This document shows, piece by piece, positions 6,377 to 11,270 of a DNA stretch of 11,270 nt. Numbering within the stretch: position 1 is the stretch's first letter; each line of letters starts with the position of its first letter. The stretch comes from an uncultured Alistipes sp. (GTDB lineage: Bacteria; Bacteroidota; Bacteroidia; Bacteroidales; Rikenellaceae), in contig URTU01000062.1 of assembly GCA_900550925.1 (NCBI GenBank), positions 1 through 11,270 of the forward strand, written 5' to 3'. The position numbers were made by a program, and so were the translations under genes. The notes below the pieces were generated by a model. The model had not been told where the DNA came from, searched no databases, and saw nothing but the letters and a program-made list of their open reading frames with translations.

Positions 6377-6409
6377 GACCGTAAACACCCCCCCCACCGA
6401 CCGTAAACA
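6377..6409. repeat. Two 11-bp direct repeats around a C8 tract
   Basis: GACCGTAAACA occurs at 6377-6387 and again at 6399-6409. Between them is a run of eight C (6388-6395) followed by ACC. It lies in noncoding DNA just before the terminator stem. Homopolymeric C8 is prone to slippage, but no gene start is close on either strand in a position to be phase-switched. Confidence 0.7.
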
Positions 6410-6410
6410 G

Positions 6411-6451
6411 AACAACGCCCGACCTCGTGAAAAGAGGTCGGGCGTTGTTTT
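6411..6451. terminator. Bidirectional intrinsic terminator between convergent genes
   Basis: A perfect 16-bp stem, AACAACGCCCGACCTC (6411-6426) with GAGGTCGGGCGTTGTT (6434-6449), closes a 7-nt loop (GTGAAAA). On the plus strand it ends in TTGTTTT; on the minus strand it ends in GTTGTT. It lies between ssb (plus) and the small minus-strand gene ending at 6470, which is where a shared terminator is expected. Confidence 0.9.
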
Positions 6452-6469
6452 CGACATGCGTCGGATACT

Positions 6470-6808
6470 CTACTTGTTCAGGGCGCTCAATTTCTCGAAC
6501 AGTTCGTCGAAACGGTCACCTATTTCGCGGCGCAATGCTGCGTACTGTCTCTTGACCAGAACCGAATTGCAGCTTTCGGCGCACTTGCACGGAAGCTTGC
6601 CATGTTTGTCGGCCTGCTCGCGGGGCTTCTTGCCGAACGGGTTGTTCACCTTCTCGAACAGTTCGTTGCGCAAAGCCACGCCCTGACGCATAATATCAAA
6701 AATCTCCTGCTCTTTCGAAGCGTGGAACATCATTGCCATATCGCAGTCGAAGACCAGCTCCTCGAGAACATAATCGATATCCCTTTTCAATTGTCTGAGT
6801 TTTGCCAT
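6470..6808 (-). CDS. Small conserved-type Bacteroidales protein of unknown function
   Basis: 112 aa, charged and mostly helical. It begins MAKLRQLKRDIDYVLEELVFDCDMAMMFH and ends RFDELFEKLSALNK, a pattern I associate with short uncharacterised Bacteroidales proteins (L-x-x-LKRDIDY start, VALRNELFE centre, paired Phe near the end). A central loop (56-80) contains NNPFGKKP and three close cysteines in PCKCAESC (C74, C76, C80), with a fourth at C22. No signal peptide or TM segment is present, so it should be cytoplasmic. The ATG at 6808 is chosen because the frame's upstream extension to 6892 runs across the -7 promoter box at 6834-6841. Converges on ssb across the shared terminator. Function unknown. 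Confidence 0.8.
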   Translation of the reverse strand: MAKLRQLKRDIDYVLEELVFDCDMAMMFHASKEQEIFDIMRQGVALRNELFEKVNNPFGKKPREQADKHGKLPCKCAESCNSVLVKRQYAALRREIGDRFDELFEKLSALNK

Positions 6809-6833
6809 AACGATCTTTGTGTTTAGATTTTCA

Positions 6834-6841
6834 CAAATATA
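6834..6841 (-). promoter_or_regulatory. Bacteroidetes -7 promoter element for the 112-aa protein gene
   Basis: Read on the minus strand this is TATATTTG, an exact TAnnTTTG match, the same octamer as in front of the M23 gene. The inferred transcript start is near 6827, about 19 nt before the ATG at 6808. No clear TTTG is seen at -33. Confidence 0.65.
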
Positions 6842-6925
6842 GCGATTTTTTCCACACCTCAACCGCCCCGGGGCAAAAAAAGCTCCCGACAAAACTCATT
6901 TTCGGCCACGGCTTCGGTCACGGGA

Positions 6926-6964
6926 TGTTTCGGTGCTCCGCCGCGCCCTCCGGTTGCCGAAACA
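6926..6964 (-). terminator. Stem-loop downstream of the OmpA-like gene, weak terminator candidate
   Basis: TGTTTCGG (6926-6933) pairs with CCGAAACA (6957-6964) around a 23-nt GC-rich loop. It lies about 70 bases after the stop of the minus-strand OmpA-like gene and before the promoter of the next gene. No T-run follows, so the role is uncertain. Confidence 0.3.
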
Positions 6965-7035
6965 GGCTAACAGCCTTCAGACAAACCTTGCGGCCCGACG
7001 ACACCGTCCTGTCATGCTCGCCGGCCGTGCGGGAT

Positions 7036-7932
7036 TCAGGGCAGTTCGAGTTCGATCAGCTCGGCATCGATCTCCTCGATGATCATCCCTTCGATGATAT
7101 TCAGAAGCGCATCATCGACCTCGATGACCAGCATGTCGCTCGAACACGGGCACCCGTTGCAGCACATGCAGCATCTGTTCTGCGGAGCGGGCTTCGGGGC
7201 CGGCTTCGGTTTCGGGGTCTCGACCGGCATCCGCACCTCGACAATGCGGCAGGTACCGTAGTCTATCGCCACGTCAACCTTGCGCAACTGCGGCAGAATG
7301 TCCTGTCGCATGTAGTTCCACGCTGCCGGCATCGCCTTGAGTTGCTGCTCCTTGACATCGGCCGCCTCCGACGAGTCGATCACCTTCAGCACGCTGCTGC
7401 GGTCGGGCATGGACGCCGACGTCTCGACCAGCTGGCGGCAATAATCCCAATCCTCCGCTACGGCCGCTGTCGTCACCTTGTAGTGCGCAGACAGGTCGTA
7501 TTTCCCGTCAACGTAGTTCTTGAATGCCTGGGCCCGCTCCTCGGCCAGCCGTTCGTTTGCGGCATACGAGCCGTCGGGAGACGAGTAGCCCACAATCCTG
7601 ATATCGGCCACCCTGATCAACGTATCCGACATGATCCGCTCGATGAAGGAGTTGAATGCCGCCAGAGATGCATTGTCGTCACTCAGGGCGTTCTGCATCG
7701 AAGCCATGTCGATACGGTATAGTACCGAATAGTCGGCCGTACGGTCCGTCCGCGGCGACAGCATGTAGCGCCGTACCATATAATTGCCGTCACGGTACGA
7801 TGCCAGAAGAGACGTATCGACCGTCGCGGAACCATGCGACGACGGCCGTGTGCTCATGCCGTTCTGTGCGCTTGCGACTGCAGCACAACCGAAAGCGAGA
7901 GCAATCGAAAGAAAATGTTTGAAAGTTTTCAC
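7036..7932 (-). CDS. Exported OmpA-like domain protein with Pro-rich linker and Cys-cluster tail
   Basis: 298 aa from a GTG start at 7932. The start is chosen because MKTFKHFLSIALAFGCAAVASAQ then forms a clean signal peptide (cleavage after ASA). An in-frame ATG at 7980 would add 16 residues that spoil it and would lie at the edge of a possible -7 box. Residues ~68-144 look like an OmpA-type peptidoglycan-binding fold: LYRIDMASMQNAL, DNASLAAFNSFIERIM, then IRIVGYSSPDGSYAANERLAEERAQAFKNYV, where 'GYSSPDGS..aNe.La..RA' is the hallmark. Residues 145-235 are helical with no motif I know. From 240, PKPKPAPKPAPQ is a rigid linker leading to six cysteines in ten residues (254, 255, 257, 258, 261, 263). 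An acidic, Ile/Leu-rich end follows (266-298). It probably tethers to the cell wall; the tail's purpose is unknown. Not obviously in an operon with the transglycosylase, since 233 bases with hairpins separate them. Confidence 0.8.
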   Translation of the reverse strand: MKTFKHFLSIALAFGCAAVASAQNGMSTRPSSHGSATVDTSLLASYRDGNYMVRRYMLSPRTDRTADYSVLYRIDMASMQNALSDDNASLAAFNSFIERIMSDTLIRVADIRIVGYSSPDGSYAANERLAEERAQAFKNYVDGKYDLSAHYKVTTAAVAEDWDYCRQLVETSASMPDRSSVLKVIDSSEAADVKEQQLKAMPAAWNYMRQDILPQLRKVDVAIDYGTCRIVEVRMPVETPKPKPAPKPAPQNRCCMCCNGCPCSSDMLVIEVDDALLNIIEGMIIEEIDAELIELELP

Positions 7933-7982
7933 GCTTGAACAGTTTAAAGTGATTTCCGACCAACACTTCGCAATATTCAAGC

Positions 7983-8015
7983 CAAAGATCCACCGCCCGG
8001 CGGGGGCATCTCAAA
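7983..8015 (-). promoter_or_regulatory. Possible promoter for the OmpA-like gene
   Basis: On the minus strand TTTG (8012-8015) is followed after 21 bases by GATCTTTG (7983-7990), one mismatch from TAnnTTTG. Transcription would begin near 7976, which fits the GTG start at 7932 and would exclude the ATG at 7980. Spacing is slightly long, so this is tentative. Confidence 0.4.
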
Positions 8016-8071
8016 CGATCCGGCCGTTCGGCTGCCGGGAGGCAACACGCCATGCTTCCGGCCGCAAACAG

Positions 8072-8111
8072 AAATCCCGCTCTTCGGGGATGAGCCCCCG
8101 GAACGGGATTT
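8072..8111 (-). terminator. Hairpin downstream of the lytic transglycosylase gene
   Basis: AAATCCCG (8072-8079) pairs perfectly with CGGGATTT (8104-8111), with an inner GC-rich stem (TTCGGGG against CCCCCGGAA with a bulge). It is 54 bases downstream of the minus-strand stop. On the minus strand it ends CGGGATTTCTGTTT, a modest T-rich tail. A second smaller hairpin (GCCGG 8127-8131 with CCGGC 8150-8154, inner GGCC pairs) lies between it and the stop codon. Confidence 0.5.
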
Positions 8112-8165
8112 TCAATCTGCATATATGCCGGCCCGGCCCTCACGGCCAACCGGCCACCTGCGCGA

Positions 8166-8909
8166 CTAACGTTCGACGATATCGCAATAGTGTCTGTAGT
8201 GCGAGGTTACGTTTCGTACGTAGGCCATTGTCTGTTTAACCCCCGTAAACTTGCCGCACTTCACCACCGGATCCTCATAGAATTCGGGTTGCGACTTCAG
8301 ACTCAGGTATCTCGACACAACCTCCCAGGAGTCGGGATTCTCACCGCTCTTGGCCGCCAGACGACGGGCATCGCTCACATGACCGATACCTCCGACATAG
8401 CATGCCAGCAGGATCGACAGGCGGGCCTCCTCCGAAGCCGAGGCCCCGAACTTGAGCGAACGGCTGAGACGGTCGAGGACTTCGGTAGCCAGACGCACAT
8501 TCACCTCCGGCTGGAAAGCCTCCTCCTGCGAGACATTGTACTCTCGGGCCACACGCGGCATGATCTGCATCAACCCCATGGCACCGGCCTTGGAGACGGC
8601 ATTCGGATCGAAGCGCGACTCGTGATAGGCAATGGCACTCAGCAGGCGCCAGTCCTGACCCGCTTCGGCCGCCGCACGGCGCATGATGCCGTCATAGGCC
8701 GAAATGACATGGAACTTGTCGAATTCCACACCCGAGACATAGTATTCCAACGGATCCACTCCGTCATCTGAAGGCAGCAACGGCGTCATTATCCGACCCG
8801 TATCGGCCTTGACATCGGCCATGCTGTTTTCGTGGAGGGTGCGTTCGAATCCGAAGAAACACGTAAGAATTGCAATGAACGAAACAGTTAAAATCGTTTT
8901 TTTCAGCAT
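8166..8909 (-). CDS. Lytic transglycosylase, MltF-like catalytic domain (GH23)
   Basis: 247 aa. A hydrophobic N-terminus (4-20) is a signal peptide or anchor; a Cys at 17 lacks a good lipobox, so lipoprotein status is doubtful. The catalytic domain starts near 72: AIAYHESRFDPNAVSKAGAMGLMQIMP (92-118) has the catalytic Glu E97 in the H-ES-F motif and the GAMGLMQIMP signature. Later GHVSDARRLA, ENPDSWEVVSRYLSL and AYVRNVTSHY match the C-terminal half of E. coli MltF. The N-terminal solute-binding domain of MltF is absent. The segment corresponding to A-x-YN-x-G reads ACYVGGIGH: the usual Asn is Val172. The family cuts the MurNAc-GlcNAc bond of peptidoglycan non-hydrolytically to 1,6-anhydroMurNAc. 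It follows the porin gene by 44 bases on the same strand with no promoter-like octamer between, so the two are probably one operon. Confidence 0.92.
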   Translation of the reverse strand: MLKKTILTVSFIAILTCFFGFERTLHENSMADVKADTGRIMTPLLPSDDGVDPLEYYVSGVEFDKFHVISAYDGIMRRAAAEAGQDWRLLSAIAYHESRFDPNAVSKAGAMGLMQIMPRVAREYNVSQEEAFQPEVNVRLATEVLDRLSRSLKFGASASEEARLSILLACYVGGIGHVSDARRLAAKSGENPDSWEVVSRYLSLKSQPEFYEDPVVKCGKFTGVKQTMAYVRNVTSHYRHYCDIVER

Positions 8910-8953
8910 AAATGGTTTAATTGCGGGCAGCTTTTCCCGTGCCGAAGAGCACG

Positions 8954-11092
8954 CTAATCATAGAATCCCCACGAGAAACCGAATTTCAGAACCCGCGTGT
9001 TGAGCGGATAGTGAAGAGCCGAGAAATAGGTTCGCGAACCGAACAGGTCATAGTTTGCATGCTGCAGCTTGACCAGGATTCTCATTCGCTTCCATTTCGC
9101 CGACACGAAGGCGTCGATCATCGGATATCCGCCGATCTTCTGTTCGCGCTGGTTGTAGAATGCAGCCAGCGAGGGGTTGTATCCGAAGGCGTAATATTTC
9201 GAATTGTACCGGCCGTCGAGACCGATCTGCATTCTCAATACGTTCTTGACGATATTGAACTCGTAATAGTACGACAATACGACGCTCAGTTTTGGTGCGG
9301 GGATAACCTTCTGATCCGTACTCCACTGCAACAATACCCTGTTGTCCAGATGGAGTCCGCCTATACGGAAATCCTTGCGGGCATACAGACCCGTGACGTT
9401 TACGGCCGAGGTGCTTTGAGACATGTTGCACAGCGAATCAAGATATATCTTGTCGCTGGCTATGCCGTGCCAGGCACCTATCTCCAGAGCATAGTCCGGA
9501 GCTGTCAGCGCGACCTCGAAACGGGTCTCATTCTCCTTTTTCAGAGGAGTAAACCATGCATAATGGTTTGAGAAGTAGTTCTCCTGCCAGTATGACGGAG
9601 AACGGGTGACATTACTGAACCGTCCCGAAAGCGTTATCGGGCGGTTGCGTATGAAGGCTCTCAGTGCAATATCCGCGCCTATTTCGAAATCTCCGCCGCG
9701 GTATCCAGACGGATAGAGCTTGAAGTCGCCTCCCCAATCGACATATCGTTTGATCTTGCCGTCGATCGAACCGTAGACGTAGTAGCTGGTCTTGCTGACC
9801 GTACGGCGCTTGCCGGTGACATACTCGTCGAACGAGAAGTTGTAGTAGCGGTGGTTGTCCAGCCCCACCCCGCCGTCGATGACGCCGATGACACCGTTTC
9901 GGTTCCAGGGCTGCAACTGTATGAACACCCGGTTCGAAAGGCGCGACTCGAAGGTCGAATCGAGTGTCTGTTCGGGGTCGATGAACCAGTTTTCGTAATA
10001 TTCGTACTGGGTCTGGCCGCCGCTTTCGTCGCGTTCATCGGTATAGATCGTTCCGGCACGCGTATCGGTATATTTGCGGTACATGCGGCTGTACTCGATG
10101 GCATGGCCGATGTAGACGGCCGGCCGGTCGCCCATCGTGAAATCCTCCTCCGTAAGGCCGATCAGCGGGATACCGAACGACTGAACCAGATAGAACGTAT
10201 TGTTCCGGATCCTGTTCTGGGCATCCTGAAGCTTGACGGGGACGTTCGACGGAAGTTCGAAGACCGTATCCACCACGGCCCAGTCCCCGACTATACCGCC
10301 GTTCTCGCGGGCATCGACCGAGTTGTAGATATATCCGGCATGGACCGAGTATCGTTTTCCGGTGTGCGAGAAGGCTACCGACAGATCCTTCACGCGGGCC
10401 CGCTGCCACGTATAGATACCTCGCGTGCCGCGGCTCTTGTAGTCGATGTTGACGCCGGTCGAGGGTGATATGTTCTGAGCGTGGGTGATGCGGAAGCTCT
10501 CCTCGAGATATCGTTTCTGGCCGGCATTCAGGTAGGTGAACAGCGTGAAGGGCTTCTTGACGTTGTAGAAGTCGACATTGTCCATGCGGTAGAGGTATCC
10601 CGAGAATGCTTCGGCCATCTGGAAGTCGAAATCCTGCGGCCGTTCGAAATAGTTCTGCGGAATGGTCGCACCGCCCAGATTGCCCAGATAGACATCCCCC
10701 ACACCATCCTGAAGATAGGGATAGTCGATATGCCAGTCCCGCAGCATGGTATCAAGGCCCTTGATCTCCACGCGGTTTGCATAGGGGTCGATATTCCACT
10801 TGAAGTTGGGAAGAGCACGGACCGAATCGCTGAAGAAGTAGGATTCCAACGGCTTCTTGATACGTTTCTCCTGCTGTGTGGTATCGGTCTGCTCACCCTC
10901 TTCGCCGTTCTCCTCGTCGTACTCGCCGAATGGGTTTGCACCGGCCTGTCCGAGTGCCGTCTGCTCGCCGTTCCGCTGGGCGTTCATCAGGTCACGGGCC
11001 GCATTGCCGCTCTGGCCCCACACCCGCGCAGGCTGAAATGCCGCACAGAACAGCACGACCAGAACCGATATGTATACAAACCTCGAACTCAT
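8954..11092 (-). CDS. Putative outer-membrane porin (Bacteroidetes Porin_10-like β-barrel)
   Basis: 712 aa. The signal peptide covers 1-26 (hydrophobic core YISVLVVLFCAAF, cleavage likely after VWG). Residues 27-80 are polar and strongly acidic (NPFGEYDEENGEEGEQTD), without aromatic strands. From 84, SYFFSDSVRALPNFKWNIDPYANRVEIKGLD... then DVYLGNLGGATIPQNYFERP is the usual entry of the Bacteroidetes putative porin family. The rest is alternating aromatic/polar β-strands typical of an outer-membrane barrel (NVDFYNVKKPFTLFTYLNAG, RYYNFSFDEYVTG, YYYEFNIVKNVLRMQIGL) and it ends KFGFSWGFYD, an aromatic C-terminal strand. No TonB-dependent plug or carboxypeptidase-like domain is seen, so it is not SusC-like. 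Substrate unknown. It has its own promoter box and probably drives the downstream transglycosylase. Confidence 0.88.
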   Translation of the reverse strand: MSSRFVYISVLVVLFCAAFQPARVWGQSGNAARDLMNAQRNGEQTALGQAGANPFGEYDEENGEEGEQTDTTQQEKRIKKPLESYFFSDSVRALPNFKWNIDPYANRVEIKGLDTMLRDWHIDYPYLQDGVGDVYLGNLGGATIPQNYFERPQDFDFQMAEAFSGYLYRMDNVDFYNVKKPFTLFTYLNAGQKRYLEESFRITHAQNISPSTGVNIDYKSRGTRGIYTWQRARVKDLSVAFSHTGKRYSVHAGYIYNSVDARENGGIVGDWAVVDTVFELPSNVPVKLQDAQNRIRNNTFYLVQSFGIPLIGLTEEDFTMGDRPAVYIGHAIEYSRMYRKYTDTRAGTIYTDERDESGGQTQYEYYENWFIDPEQTLDSTFESRLSNRVFIQLQPWNRNGVIGVIDGGVGLDNHRYYNFSFDEYVTGKRRTVSKTSYYVYGSIDGKIKRYVDWGGDFKLYPSGYRGGDFEIGADIALRAFIRNRPITLSGRFSNVTRSPSYWQENYFSNHYAWFTPLKKENETRFEVALTAPDYALEIGAWHGIASDKIYLDSLCNMSQSTSAVNVTGLYARKDFRIGGLHLDNRVLLQWSTDQKVIPAPKLSVVLSYYYEFNIVKNVLRMQIGLDGRYNSKYYAFGYNPSLAAFYNQREQKIGGYPMIDAFVSAKWKRMRILVKLQHANYDLFGSRTYFSALHYPLNTRVLKFGFSWGFYD

Positions 11093-11115
11093 GGGCTTTC
11101 CGTCAAGTCAGGCCG

Positions 11116-11123
11116 CAAAGATA
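11116..11123 (-). promoter_or_regulatory. Bacteroidetes -7 promoter element for the porin-transglycosylase pair
   Basis: Read on the minus strand it is TATCTTTG, an exact TAnnTTTG match 23 bases upstream of the ATG at 11092. The inferred transcript start is near 11109. A TTTTGC stretch upstream (11134-11139) is too close to be the -33 box. Confidence 0.65.
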
Positions 11124-11164
11124 CGCATTTTTTGCAAAATATCCTATCGACAGCTCCAACAGGC

Positions 11165-11270
11165 CTATTTTCTGACCATTAGGACCGTATGGCGTACGAT
11201 CGATACCAGCATGTATGCAATGATGATGCATGGTATGGCGGCAATCTGCCAGAGAGCTATCGCTGCGGCC
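11165..11270 (-). CDS. C-terminal end of an unidentified membrane protein (truncated by the window)
   Basis: On the minus strand the frame is open from the right edge to TAG at 11165-11167, giving 34 visible residues. They contain one hydrophobic helix (ALWQIAAIPCIIIAYMLVSIV) followed by a short basic end (RHTVLMVRK), typical of the last TM helix of an inner-membrane protein with a cytoplasmic C-terminus. Too little is visible to name a family. The stop lies 72 bases before the porin start, with a promoter box in between, so it is a separate upstream gene on the same strand. Coding status is inferred from the open frame and hydrophobic pattern. Confidence 0.5.
   Translation of the reverse strand, partial: AAAIALWQIAAIPCIIIAYMLVSIVRHTVLMVRK

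Noticed and set aside
6044..6457. Minus-strand open frame of 137 codons through the repeat array (and a second one at 5961-6350)
   Set aside because: The 87-bp period is a multiple of three, so any frame without a stop in one unit stays open. The predicted repeats have no recognisable fold, the start lies inside the terminator region, and one frame overlaps the ssb 3' end.
6809..6892. 28-residue N-terminal extension of the small unknown protein
   Set aside because: The extension reads through an exact TAnnTTTG promoter box at 6834-6841 and shows no signal peptide; the ATG at 6808 is a better start.
6817..7722. Plus-strand frame of 301 codons opposite the OmpA-like gene
   Set aside because: The minus strand has a signal peptide and OmpA-like motifs, while the plus-strand translation has only Arg/His/Asp-rich sequence without domains.
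7933..7980. ATG at 7980 as start of the OmpA-like protein
   Set aside because: It adds polar and Cys-containing residues before a clean signal peptide that begins at GTG 7932, and it lies next to a possible -7 box. It is not fully excluded.

Overview
The window looks like the chromosome of a Bacteroidales bacterium, most probably Alistipes or another Rikenellaceae. Four reasons support this: GC content is high by eye (well above 50%); genes are preceded by Bacteroidetes-type promoters (-7 TAnnTTTG, -33 TTTG) instead of strong Shine-Dalgarno sites; the protein families include a Bacteroidetes putative porin, an OmpA-like periplasmic protein and a DD-L-P-F-ending SSB; and cell-envelope genes dominate. 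Genus is inference from composition and style, not from a search. No integrase, transposase, phage gene, tRNA, rRNA or CRISPR array is visible. This is core chromosome.

Plus-strand half (1-6041). A truncated 5'-nucleotidase C-terminal domain runs off the left edge and is followed by a hairpin. A promoter near 695 then starts a three-gene set: an M23 metallopeptidase anchored in the inner membrane (cell-wall remodelling), ispD (MEP isoprenoid pathway, which supplies undecaprenyl carriers) and a two-TM protein resembling bacterial PH-domain proteins. ispD and the last gene overlap by ATGA. A very good -33/-7 promoter (3640-3670) starts a second set: lpxK (lipid A 4'-kinase), a trimeric-type purine nucleoside phosphorylase that overlaps lpxK by 17 bases, and ssb 15 bases further on. 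So peptidoglycan, isoprenoid, lipid A, purine salvage and DNA-replication functions sit in two adjacent operons.

Boundary region (6042-6469). About 430 bases without a gene hold six full units plus a partial seventh of an imperfect 43-44-bp tandem repeat (with 87-bp higher-order periodicity), a C8 tract between two 11-bp direct repeats, and a perfect 16-bp terminator stem that closes the converging transcription units.

Minus-strand half (6470-11270). Reading from right to left: the C-terminus of an unidentified membrane protein, a 712-aa putative outer-membrane porin with its own promoter, an MltF-like lytic transglycosylase 44 bases after it, hairpins, an OmpA-like exported protein with an unusual proline-rich plus cysteine-cluster tail, and a small charged protein of unknown function with its own promoter. 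The theme is the cell envelope.

I see no clear new biological system. The items most worth a second look are the repeat array behind ssb, the nonamer-repeat tail of IspD and a related nonamer in the next gene, the Cys-cluster tail of the OmpA-like protein, and active-site motif deviations in the M23 peptidase and the lytic transglycosylase.
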